NCBI GenBank assembly: GCA_017531385.1
Contig: JAFXLD010000092.1
Location: 1 to 42,299 of the forward strand
DNA: 42,299 nucleotides
DNA from: Clostridia bacterium
GTDB lineage: Bacteria > Bacillota > Clostridia > Oscillospirales > Acutalibacteraceae
Reading direction: 5' to 3'
In this document: positions 31,913 through 39,260 of the stretch, piece after piece
Position numbering within the stretch: the stretch's first letter is position 1
Layout: each line of letters starts with the position of its first letter
Translations under genes and position numbers: made by a program
The notes under the pieces: model-generated
What the model was told of the DNA's origin: nothing
The model's database searches: none
What the model saw: only the letters and a program-made list of their open reading frames with translations

Positions 31913-32851
31913 TTAAATTTGCGATAATGCTATCATTATCGGCAATGTGATGATAGATACAAAACTGTTCAGTGCCACGATTTTTGATGCGAGTGCTGTG
32001 TCTTTACCGTATTTTGCAGAGAACATGACTGTGTTGTTTGCGCTGGGTACTGCCGCTGAAATCATACATGCAGTTGTAAGTGTTTCATTAAGTGATAAAA
32101 TCTTAGATACTCCCATGATAAGAACAGGCACACCGATAAGTCTTACAAGCATAATAAGGTACTGCTCTTTGACCTTGAACATGGTTTTTAAATCGGTATT
32201 TGCAAGATATGTGCCGAAAAACAGCATTGCAAGGGGTGTATTCATTCCTGCGATAAAGGATATGGGTTGCTGAATGACTGAGGGGAGTTTTACTGAAAAC
32301 AGGAACAACGGCAGACCGATTGCAACGGATATCACACCCGGATTCAATATAAGTGATTTTATTTTGAATTTTACTTCTTTCTTGCCTTTGTTCATCAGCC
32401 AGATTCCGTGGGTGAATGCAAGTGTGTTGAATACAATAACACCACCGGAACAGTAAAATACACCCGTTTCGCCGAGAACTGCATTTGCAAGAGGCAGTGC
32501 CATATAACCGAGATTGCCGTATACACAGGCAAATTTGAAAACGGCACTGTTGCTGTCATCTTTTTTATTAAAAAGAGGAGCTGCCAGAAAAATGCCTGCA
32601 GCGTGTGCAATAACAGAACAGAATATAGCCACTGCAAAACCGCTTGCTGTTGCCTTTGAAAAATTTGTAGTGAGGAACGAGTTGATTATAACACAGGGCG
32701 TTACAATATAAAACAATAAATCATTGGAAGCCCTGGCTGTTTTTTCGGTAAAGACACGAAGCTTATCTGCCGTAAAGCCTGCCGCAACAATGATATAAAG
32801 TATAAATACCTGCATTGCGGCTGTACCCATATTTTGCAGAAAAAGCCCCAT
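31913..32851 (-). CDS. AEC-family transporter (first copy)
   Basis: A 312-aa membrane protein of the auxin efflux carrier family with about ten helices in two inverted halves. Characteristic segments are LFYIVTPCVIINSF in the first half, GNLGYMALPLANAVLG, and AVPSANNTVMFSAKYG in the second half. Bacterial members carry malate, malonate, citrate or lysine and are often named MleP or MdcF. It is in the run led by citrate synthase, 18 bp after a membrane protein gene, so a carboxylate substrate is a reasonable inference but not shown. A second AEC gene lies at 38156-39181. Confidence 0.88.
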   Translation of the reverse strand: MGLFLQNMGTAAMQVFILYIIVAAGFTADKLRVFTEKTARASNDLLFYIVTPCVIINSFLTTNFSKATASGFAVAIFCSVIAHAAGIFLAAPLFNKKDDSNSAVFKFACVYGNLGYMALPLANAVLGETGVFYCSGGVIVFNTLAFTHGIWLMNKGKKEVKFKIKSLILNPGVISVAIGLPLFLFSVKLPSVIQQPISFIAGMNTPLAMLFFGTYLANTDLKTMFKVKEQYLIMLVRLIGVPVLIMGVSKILSLNETLTTACMISAAVPSANNTVMFSAKYGKDTALASKIVALNSFVSIITLPIMIALSQI

Positions 32852-32869
32852 GGTCTGATCCTCCCGGAA

Positions 32870-33856
32870 TTATTCTTCAGTATTTGTATTTTTGCTCTGA
32901 TCATGAACAACAGGGATTTCATCTTCGCCCGGTGTTTTTTCATTTTCAGATTCTGCCTGTGCAGCTTTTATTTCTTCATTCATTTTTTCAACATCTTCCA
33001 CAGCATATCCGCAGCGGAGTGTTGTGACAACAAATATGATAATGAACAGAGCACATCCGATATCGGCAAAATTAACGGGATAACCGTTTACAAGGCTGTC
33101 GGAATTGCCTGTTAACATGAGCATCAATCTGGGGATTGAGTAAGTAAGCAGGAAAAGTGTTGAAACTGCACCGCAGGATATAACGCTCCACATTGAACCC
33201 TTGCTGTTCACTTCTGAAACAACCCTTGCAAAGGTCATGAAGAAAAGCATAAGGAAAACAAAGGCACAAAGCTCAAGAAGAAGCTCTGAAACTCTGACAA
33301 TGCTTATTATAACCGTAATTCTTTCAAGTACACGCATAATTGCCCATACAAGAGGAGCAAGAGAAAGAATTTTTAATTTTTTGTGGAATGATTTTCCGGT
33401 CATGTAAGAAATACTGAACACGATAAAGTAACAGCATGACAGGAATGCAAAAAACGAATGAACGTGATGGATTGTTGAAAGTGAATGTGCATTCTGAACG
33501 ATAGTAGCAGTTTCCTGTGAACGGGGAATATAGTTGTAAATTGCATCATAAAAAAGTGTTGCCGCAAAAACAATTGAAGATATTCCCAGAGGTATTCTTC
33601 TGCCTTTCGGTGCAACTGCTGCAGGGATTCTTCCGCTTAAAAATGTGAGAAGAAGAATAAGGAATGAAGCAAGCCCTAAGATTGCATAGAGAATAATTAT
33701 TGTAAAGTTTGAATAATCGTCAAAGAAACCTGTTACCGGGTCGATATTTTTAAGCATCTGAAAAATTCTTACGGGACAGGCAATGAGTATTCCGAAACAC
33801 ATAAGAATAACAGAAATATCAGGGGATATTGATTGTACGCTGTTTTTGATTTTCAA
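32870..33856 (-). CDS. Polytopic membrane protein of unknown function
   Basis: A 328-aa protein with about seven to eight membrane helices in residues 15-285, and a hydrophilic, strongly acidic C-terminal tail (about 290-328) containing repeated Glu and Pro. The fourth and fifth helices are separated by SLSTIHHVHSFFAFLSC, with three histidines at the membrane edge, possibly a metal or haem contact. No family is recognised. It is 20 bp after citrate synthase and 18 bp before the AEC transporter. Confidence 0.7.
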   Translation of the reverse strand: MKIKNSVQSISPDISVILMCFGILIACPVRIFQMLKNIDPVTGFFDDYSNFTIIILYAILGLASFLILLLTFLSGRIPAAVAPKGRRIPLGISSIVFAATLFYDAIYNYIPRSQETATIVQNAHSLSTIHHVHSFFAFLSCCYFIVFSISYMTGKSFHKKLKILSLAPLVWAIMRVLERITVIISIVRVSELLLELCAFVFLMLFFMTFARVVSEVNSKGSMWSVISCGAVSTLFLLTYSIPRLMLMLTGNSDSLVNGYPVNFADIGCALFIIIFVVTTLRCGYAVEDVEKMNEEIKAAQAESENEKTPGEDEIPVVHDQSKNTNTEE

Positions 33857-33876
33857 TTGAATTTACTCCTTTGAGT

Positions 33877-35244
33877 TTATTTTTCAGTTCTTTCGTCAAT
33901 GGGAATATAGTCCGTATGTGAAGAAAGGCTCTTGTATGCAGGACGAATGATTCTGCTGCCTGTGTAGAGTTCTTCAATTCTGTGTGCACACCAGCCAGCC
34001 ATTCTTGCTGTTGCAAAAAGAGGTGTGTACAGATCTTCGGGGATACGGAGCATTTTGTAGACAAGGCCTGAGTAAAGGTCCACATTTGCACAGACAGTTT
34101 TTGATTTGCCTGTAACTTTTGCAAAAAGCTCGGGAGTGAGAGTTTCAATGTTTCTGAGAAGTCTGAATTCGTCTTCAAATTCCGTTCCCATTGCGAATTC
34201 TTCTGCCTTTGCACGAAGAATTGTTGCTCTGGGATCTGAGAGTGTGTAAACAGCATGCCCCATACCGTAAACAAGACCGCTGCCGTCACCGCCCTCTTTT
34301 TTCATTATTTTTGTAAGATAATCTGCAACCTGACCTGCATCTGCAATGTTACTGCAGTTTTCCTTGAAACTATCGATCATGCAGGAAACCTTGTGGTTTG
34401 CACCGCCGTGCTTGGGACCTTTGAGAGAACCTATACCCGCAGCGATTGCAGAATATGTATCTGTGCCTGATGATGAAAGGACTCTTGTTGCGAAGGTTGA
34501 GTTGTTACCGCCGCCATGCTCTGCATGAAGAATCAGGCAGATATCAAGAAGCTTGGCTTCTGCGTCGGTAAAGGTTTTGTCAGAACGGATAGAGTTGAGT
34601 ATGACTTCTGCTGTGTGGTGCTGAGGCTTTGGGGGATGAATGTACATACTCTTGTGGTAATAATGCCTTCTCTTTACCTGATATGCGTATGACATGATTG
34701 AGGGAAGCTGTGCAATCAGATGAAGTGACTGGTTGAGAACATTCTCAATTGATGTGTCATCAGGGTTCTCATCGTATGAATAAAGAGCCATTACACCTCT
34801 TGCAAGTTTGTTCATGATGTTTGGTGACGGCGCTTTCATGATCATATCTTCCGTGAAGTTATCGGGGAGCTCACGCATCTGTGCCAGTGCGTCATTAAAA
34901 CGCTCAAGCTGATTCTGTGTGGGAAGAGTGCCGAAAAGAAGCAACCAGATTACTTCTTCAAAACCGAAACGGTTTTCTCTTGTGCAACCGTTTACGATGT
35001 CGTTTATATCAATTCCGCGGTAGAAAAGATGACCTTCCTTGGGAACCTTTTCACCGTCATTCATGTAATAGCCTTCAACGCTGCATATCTTCGTAAGTCC
35101 TGCCATGACACCAGTGCCGTCAGCATTACGAAGTCCTCTTTTTACACCGTATTTTGCAAAATCTGCGACATTTATATAGTTATTATCAGCAAGTCCGTTG
35201 CATAATATTGAAATAGCTTCGTCCTTGATTATGGTTTTGCTCAC
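33877..35244 (-). CDS. Citrate synthase
   Basis: Condenses oxaloacetate with acetyl-CoA to citrate, feeding 2-oxoglutarate and glutamate synthesis in anaerobes with a partial cycle. The 455-aa protein is of the ordinary (Si-type) fold. The catalytic residues fit H in LHAEHGGGNNST, H in GMGHAVYTLSDPRA, and D in CANVDLYSGL. The start is GTG, with AAGGAG at the right distance. It heads a five-gene run (membrane protein, AEC transporter, holB, ricT) and is divergent from spoIID. The leader holds a 22-bp tandem duplication that includes a second, altered Shine-Dalgarno copy. Confidence 0.95.
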   Translation of the reverse strand: MSKTIIKDEAISILCNGLADNNYINVADFAKYGVKRGLRNADGTGVMAGLTKICSVEGYYMNDGEKVPKEGHLFYRGIDINDIVNGCTRENRFGFEEVIWLLLFGTLPTQNQLERFNDALAQMRELPDNFTEDMIMKAPSPNIMNKLARGVMALYSYDENPDDTSIENVLNQSLHLIAQLPSIMSYAYQVKRRHYYHKSMYIHPPKPQHHTAEVILNSIRSDKTFTDAEAKLLDICLILHAEHGGGNNSTFATRVLSSSGTDTYSAIAAGIGSLKGPKHGGANHKVSCMIDSFKENCSNIADAGQVADYLTKIMKKEGGDGSGLVYGMGHAVYTLSDPRATILRAKAEEFAMGTEFEDEFRLLRNIETLTPELFAKVTGKSKTVCANVDLYSGLVYKMLRIPEDLYTPLFATARMAGWCAHRIEELYTGSRIIRPAYKSLSSHTDYIPIDERTEK

Positions 35245-35252
35245 TGTATCAA

Positions 35253-35296
35253 CTCCTTATGGTAATACACTTTACTCATTATAGCAATACACTTTA
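35253..35296 (-). repeat. 22-bp tandem duplication in the citrate synthase leader
   Basis: On the - strand two adjacent 22-bp units, 35275-35296 and 35253-35274, both start TAAAGTGTATT and match at 19 of 22 positions. The downstream copy ends in AAGGAG, the working Shine-Dalgarno; the upstream copy has AATGAG. The unit begins at the last base of the -10 box. Two helical turns of spacing would also suit a regulator binding direct repeats. Confidence 0.88.
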
Positions 35297-35324
35297 TTAT
35301 ATAATGTTTTAACGCCATAGTCAA
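35296..35324 (-). promoter_or_regulatory. Promoter of the citrate synthase operon
   Basis: On the - strand TTGACT (35319-35324), 17 bp, TATAAT (35296-35301). The start site would fall within the first unit of the tandem duplication. Confidence 0.82.
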
Positions 35325-35364
35325 GAACTGCAAAACATAAAATTTGTGCAAAGGAAGAATAAAT

Positions 35365-36366
35365 ATGAAAATATACGGTGTTTTGTGTGTTGTTGTTGCA
35401 ATAATAATGCTTCTTGCTCCCATGGCTGCAATTTCCTTTAAAAAAGAACCTGCGGAAAAAGAACCGAAATCGCAATCTGTCGCTGAGGAAACTGTGAAAA
35501 CGGACAACTCTGAAACCGAAAAAGAGGATACCATCAGCGTTTTTATGACAGCAGACAACGAAACTGAAGTTATGGATATGCGTGATTATATTATCGGTGC
35601 CGTGAGTGCCGAAGTTCCTGCATCTTATAATGAGGAAGCAATCAAAGCTCAGGCTCTGGCGGCTGTTACTTTTGCCGAATACAGAAAACAAAACGGCAGT
35701 GATGAAGACATCGGCGGTGCTGATATTTCTGATGACAGCAGTGTTCATCAAGGGTATATGACAAAGTCGGAAATGCAGGAAAAATGGGGCGATGCTTTTG
35801 ATACGTATTATAAAAAAGTGTCGGATGCGGTTGATGAAGTGCTTGACAAGATCATAACATATGACGGCGAACCCATTATGGCGGCTTATCACGCCATCAG
35901 TTCGGGAAAAACGGAATCAGCAGAAAATATGTGGGGAGAAGATATCGCATATCTGAGAACTGTTGACAGTAAATGGGATAAGGATTCGGCACGGTATTCC
36001 TCGGAAGTGATTTATTCTGCCGATGAGCTTAAAGAGTTGCTGAAAGATGTCCCAAATGCCGATTTCAGCAGTGATGAAGCAGACTGGATAAAAATAAAAA
36101 GCACATCCGATGCCGGAACAGTGCTTGAAGCTGAAGTCTGCGGTGCTGAAATGACAGGTATGGAGCTGAGAACTCTTCTGACTCTGAGAAGTCCTGTTTT
36201 TGAGGCTGAGTATGCAGACGGAGACTTTGTTTTTACAGCCAGAGGCTACGGACACGGAGTGGGAATGAGTCAGAACGGAGCAAACAGCATGGCACAGGAC
36301 GGTTATACATATGAAGAAATTATAGCTCATTATTATCCCGGAACGGTGATTGAGAACAGAAAATAA
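35365..36366 (+). CDS. spoIID: Stage II sporulation protein D (SpoIID)
   Basis: SpoIID is a membrane-anchored lytic transglycosylase that, with SpoIIM and SpoIIP, thins septal peptidoglycan during engulfment of the forespore. The 333-aa protein has one N-terminal membrane helix (about 4-22), an acidic linker, then the SpoIID domain: MRDYIIGAVSAEVPASYNEE (catalytic glutamate in this segment), AIKAQALAAVTFAEY, the YHAISSGKTE motif, and the final GYGHGVGMSQNGANSMAQDG. The frame opens at 35344, but ATG 35365 has AAAGGAAG. Its presence supports a spore-forming ancestor; spoIIP and spoIIM are not in the window. Confidence 0.94.
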   Translation: MKIYGVLCVVVAIIMLLAPMAAISFKKEPAEKEPKSQSVAEETVKTDNSETEKEDTISVFMTADNETEVMDMRDYIIGAVSAEVPASYNEEAIKAQALAAVTFAEYRKQNGSDEDIGGADISDDSSVHQGYMTKSEMQEKWGDAFDTYYKKVSDAVDEVLDKIITYDGEPIMAAYHAISSGKTESAENMWGEDIAYLRTVDSKWDKDSARYSSEVIYSADELKELLKDVPNADFSSDEADWIKIKSTSDAGTVLEAEVCGAEMTGMELRTLLTLRSPVFEAEYADGDFVFTARGYGHGVGMSQNGANSMAQDGYTYEEIIAHYYPGTVIENRK

Positions 36367-36373
36367 TAAAGAA

Positions 36374-36400
36374 TCCTCGGAACAATCCGAGGACTTTTTT
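36374..36400. terminator. Terminator between spoIID and ppa
   Basis: TCCTCGGA (36374-36381) pairs with TCCGAGGA (36386-36393), then C and six T. The - strand side is also T-rich, so it can serve the convergent ppa gene. Confidence 0.88.
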
Positions 36401-36413
36401 GTAAAAATATAAA

Positions 36414-36959
36414 TTATCCGTTATTGTCTGTACCGAAGTTGCGTTTGTAGTTTTCAATGCACTCTGTGATGATTTTAACAGCTTCATCGGCATCGTTAAC
36501 TTCGTCAACAGCAGTTTCTTTGTGCTCAAGAGCTTTGTAGACTTTGAAGAAATGCGACATCTCATCATAAACATGCTTGGGAAGCGCAAATATGCTTCTG
36601 TAAACATTATATGTGGGATCACCGAAAGGAACGGCGATGATTTTTTCGTCACCTCTGCCGTTATCCATCATCTTGATAACACCGATGGGGTAGCATCTTA
36701 CAAGAGTCAGGGGGTCAAGGGGTTCTGAGCAAAGAACAAGAACATCAAGAGGGTCAAGGTCGTCACCGTATGTAAGGGGAATGAAACCGTAGTTCGCAGG
36801 GTAGTGAGTGGAGGTGTGAAGAATTCTGTCGAGCATAATAAGACCGGATTCCTTATCAAGCTCATACTTTTTTTTGCTTCCCTTGGGAATTTCAATTACA
36901 GCCATAAAATCATCAGGCTTTATTCTGTCGGGATTTATAGAATGCCATATATTATCCAT
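36414..36959 (-). CDS. ppa: Inorganic pyrophosphatase, family I
   Basis: Hydrolyses pyrophosphate released by biosynthetic reactions in the cytoplasm. The 181-aa enzyme is a soluble family I member: [17 protein letters not shown], the conserved YPANYGFIP, the signature [11 protein letters not shown] holding the metal-binding aspartates, and the later DPTYN. Many Clostridia use family II enzymes or membrane pumps instead, so a family I enzyme is informative but not rare. GGAGG precedes the ATG and the promoter is close upstream. Confidence 0.95.
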   Translation of the reverse strand: MDNIWHSINPDRIKPDDFMAVIEIPKGSKKKYELDKESGLIMLDRILHTSTHYPANYGFIPLTYGDDLDPLDVLVLCSEPLDPLTLVRCYPIGVIKMMDNGRGDEKIIAVPFGDPTYNVYRSIFALPKHVYDEMSHFFKVYKALEHKETAVDEVNDADEAVKIITECIENYKRNFGTDNNG

Positions 36960-36986
36960 AGTATTACCTCCGTAAATGTTATTAGT

Positions 36987-37015
36987 ATTTTACACCCAAT
37001 ACGAAAAAAAATCAA
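36987..37015 (-). promoter_or_regulatory. Promoter of ppa
   Basis: On the - strand TTGATT (37010-37015), 17 bp, TAAAAT (36987-36992), 28 nt before the start codon. Confidence 0.78.
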
Positions 37016-37023
37016 TATAAAAA

Positions 37024-37053
37024 GAAAAAAAGCCCGTGCCGAAGCACAGGCTT
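37024..37053 (-). terminator. Terminator of the rplU-prp-rpmA operon
   Basis: On the - strand AAGCCTGTGC and GCACGGGCTT pair (37044-37053 with 37030-37039; one wobble) around the stable loop TTCG, followed by a T-run. Confidence 0.92.
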
Positions 37054-37067
37054 TATGGAATAAAATC

Positions 37068-37346
37068 TTAGTTTTCGTAAACGCTGACCTTTTTACGGTC
37101 TTTGCCCATTCTTTCAAACTTAACAGTGCCGTTTACAAGAGCGAAGAGTGTATCGTCAGAACCCTTACCAACATTGTTGCCGGGGTGGATCTTTGTGCCT
37201 CTCTGACGAACAAGAATTGTTCCTGCATTAACAGCCTGGCCGTCTGCACGCTTTACGCCGAGTCTCTTTGATTCAGAGTCACGGCCGTTACGGGTTGAAC
37301 CCATACCTTTTTTATGCGCAAAAAGCTGAATGTTTATCTTGAGCAT
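37068..37346 (-). CDS. rpmA: Ribosomal protein L27 with Prp-cleavable leader
   Basis: L27 (bL27) reaches the peptidyl-transferase centre through its N-terminus. The 92-aa protein begins [20 protein letters not shown]: the first nine residues are the Firmicutes extension, which Prp cuts before AHKKG. The rest is standard ([17 protein letters not shown]). It is last in the rplU-prp-rpmA operon, 3 bp after prp, and followed by a strong terminator. Confidence 0.97.
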   Translation of the reverse strand: MLKINIQLFAHKKGMGSTRNGRDSESKRLGVKRADGQAVNAGTILVRQRGTKIHPGNNVGKGSDDTLFALVNGTVKFERMGKDRKKVSVYEN

Positions 37347-37349
37347 AGC

Positions 37350-37652
37350 TTATACCTCCGTAATTATTTTGATAAAGTCTGGATAGTCCTTGGAGAGCTC
37401 TGAAATATGAAGTTCCAGACCTTTCAGGATATCCGTTGCGGCATCATTACTGCCGCAGAGCCTGATTTTCATGTATCCGTCTTTGACATCTGCTTCAACA
37501 TCTTCACCGAGAATTTCGGTTACTGTATTCACCGCCATGTAAGCTGCCGATGAAACTGCGGCACAGACAATGTCCTGACCGCTTTCAGCTGAGCCCGAAT
37601 GTCCTTCGATAGTGAAACTACCGCCGCGGATATTAAACTTAGCTCTGATCAT
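37350..37652 (-). CDS. prp: Ribosomal-processing cysteine protease Prp
   Basis: Prp removes the N-terminal extension of L27. The 100-aa protein has the catalytic pair H18 (IEGHSG) and C30 (DIVCAAVSS), plus AAYMAVNTVTE following. Its start overlaps the rplU stop (TAATG), and rpmA follows after 3 bp, the conserved order. The substrate in the next gene carries the matching cleavage motif. Confidence 0.96.
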   Translation of the reverse strand: MIRAKFNIRGGSFTIEGHSGSAESGQDIVCAAVSSAAYMAVNTVTEILGEDVEADVKDGYMKIRLCGSNDAATDILKGLELHISELSKDYPDFIKIITEV

Positions 37653-37963
37653 TAAGCGTTGATTGAAGCAACTTCAATCTTTGTGTAGGGCTGTCTGTGG
37701 CCCATCTTACGCTTTTCGTTTTTCTTTGCTTTGTAGGTAGCAACAGTAATTTTCTTGCCCTTGCCGTTCTTGACAGCCTTAGCTGTAACGGTTGCACCTG
37801 CAACATAGGGAGCGCCGACTTTGATGCCGTCATCTGCACCTACAGCAATAACCTTATCAAAAACTACTTCGCTGTCAGCTTCAACGTCAAGCTTTTCGAT
37901 GAAAACGATTGAGCCTTCTTCTACTTTGTACTGCTTGCCGCCTGTTTCGATAATTGCGTACAT
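37652..37963 (-). CDS. rplU: Ribosomal protein L21
   Basis: L21 (bL21) is a 50S subunit protein. The 103-aa product has the family start [17 protein letters not shown], the middle [16 protein letters not shown], and the end [19 protein letters not shown]. It leads the operon with prp and rpmA behind a structured leader and a near-perfect promoter. Confidence 0.97.
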   Translation of the reverse strand: MYAIIETGGKQYKVEEGSIVFIEKLDVEADSEVVFDKVIAVGADDGIKVGAPYVAGATVTAKAVKNGKGKKITVATYKAKKNEKRKMGHRQPYTKIEVASINA

Positions 37964-38050
37964 CAGATTTACCTTCCTTAATTAGACTCGCTACGACGGG
38001 CGGGTAAAACCACTTTCAGGGCGCAAAAAGCCCTGCCTGCCATATGCGGC
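37964..38050 (-). ncRNA. Probable L21 leader (autoregulatory mRNA structure)
   Basis: The leader of about 87 nt between the promoter and rplU contains a CAGGGC/GCCCTG hairpin and further complementary GC-rich blocks (GGCAGGC with GCCCGTC), far more GC-rich than neighbouring intergenic DNA. Firmicutes rplU genes are known to carry a structured L21 leader. I could not align it to the family model. Confidence 0.6.
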
Positions 38051-38056
38051 GAAAAG

Positions 38057-38085
38057 ATTATATCATTTATTGATAAATATGTCAA
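38057..38085 (-). promoter_or_regulatory. Promoter of rplU-prp-rpmA
   Basis: On the - strand TTGACA (38080-38085), exactly 17 bp, TATAAT (38057-38062): full consensus. Confidence 0.93.
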
Positions 38086-38155
38086 GAGTGCAATTCCTAT
38101 AAAGAACAGCTTGCAATCTGCGGCACAGAATACAAAATGCACAAGAAATAATACT

Positions 38156-39181
38156 TTATATCAATTTTATAAACTTCAGCAGAACCACCGTCACAAAAAC
38201 TGTCAGCACAGATGCTATGCTTGTCCAGACAAGGATCTGATTTGCAAGCTGGTCGTCATTATCCATCTGCGATGCCATGATTGCACTCGATACTGCCACA
38301 GGGGATCCGAAAAGTGCAACAAATGCCGCATAATGTGCAGATGTAAAGCTAAAAAAGTCACTTATGTTTGCCAATAATATTGCCAATGCAATACCCAATG
38401 CAGGTGCAAAGATTATTCTTGCAAAAGAGCCTGCGATAATCTGCTTTTTCAGACCTTTTATCGCATCAAAACGGAATCTTCCTCCGAGCACTATAAGTGC
38501 AAGGGGCGACGCGATTTTTGACAGCATTTCGGTTGTATCATAAAGAAACGGCAGATTGTTTTTTATTGTAAAAATATATTCTCCGTCAGTGCCGACAGAA
38601 ATAAGTTGCCTTATTCCGAGTATGACAAGTCCGATAAAAACACCGATAATAAGCGGATTTTTTGCGATTTTCAGAAGTATTTCTTTTACGCTGATTTTAT
38701 TTTTGTCGTCAGACGATGTATATACGGAAAGTGATACGACTGCCAGCGCATTGAAAACAGGAATTGAAAATGCCGACAGAATACTTGCAATTGCGATACC
38801 TTCCGTACCTCCGAGTGCCTGTGATAAGGGAAGTCCTATTATTGCAAAATTTGAACGGTAAAAACTCTGCCACACAACGCCTTTCTGCCTGTTATCCTTA
38901 ATAAAAAGCTTTGAATAAACAAACCCCGATGTAAAAAGAATCAGAATTATAATTAACACAAAAATAACTGTGTTCCATTGTATTTCACCGAGATTTCCGA
39001 TGTTATAAACATTAAAAAACAGCAGAACAGGAAGTGAAACATTGAATACGAATTTATTTGCTGTCTGCAGAAATTCATCGGACAGAAAGCCGATCCTTTT
39101 AAGACCGAAGCCTAAAAGGATCAGCAGAACAATTGGTGTTATGGCGTTGAACGCAAAAAGAAAAATTTCAAAAAATGACAT
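38156..39181 (-). CDS. AEC-family transporter (second copy)
   Basis: A 341-aa auxin-efflux-carrier family protein with about ten membrane helices. Landmarks are NKFVFNVSLPVLLFFNVYN in the first half, RSNFAIIGLPLSQALGG, and GSPVAVSSAIMASQM in the second. It is clearly related to, but quite diverged from, the copy at 31913-32851, so the two probably differ in substrate. It lies alone between the rplU promoter region and the alpha-galactosidase gene, in the same direction as the latter but separated by a hairpin. Confidence 0.88.
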   Translation of the reverse strand: MSFFEIFLFAFNAITPIVLLILLGFGLKRIGFLSDEFLQTANKFVFNVSLPVLLFFNVYNIGNLGEIQWNTVIFVLIIILILFTSGFVYSKLFIKDNRQKGVVWQSFYRSNFAIIGLPLSQALGGTEGIAIASILSAFSIPVFNALAVVSLSVYTSSDDKNKISVKEILLKIAKNPLIIGVFIGLVILGIRQLISVGTDGEYIFTIKNNLPFLYDTTEMLSKIASPLALIVLGGRFRFDAIKGLKKQIIAGSFARIIFAPALGIALAILLANISDFFSFTSAHYAAFVALFGSPVAVSSAIMASQMDNDDQLANQILVWTSIASVLTVFVTVVLLKFIKLI

Positions 39182-39218
39182 TGCATCACCTGCATATCGG
39201 AAATAAAATTTTGAAGAG

Positions 39219-39249
39219 AGCAGACACCGCCTGCGTGGCAGTGCCTGCT
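39219..39249 (-). terminator. Hairpin after the alpha-galactosidase gene
   Basis: A 13-bp stem with two wobbles (39237-39249 with 39219-39231) and a 5-nt loop. The following tract on the - strand is CTCTTCAAAATTTT, only partly T-rich, so termination may be incomplete. Confidence 0.65.
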
Positions 39250-39260
39250 TGATTTATGCA

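Noticed and set aside
33819-34289. 156-aa reading frame on the - strand
   Set aside because: It lies in another frame of citrate synthase and has no RBS.
35272-35892. 206-aa reading frame on the - strand over spoIID
   Set aside because: It is antisense to a clear SpoIID frame, covers the citrate synthase promoter and has a composition typical of shadow frames.
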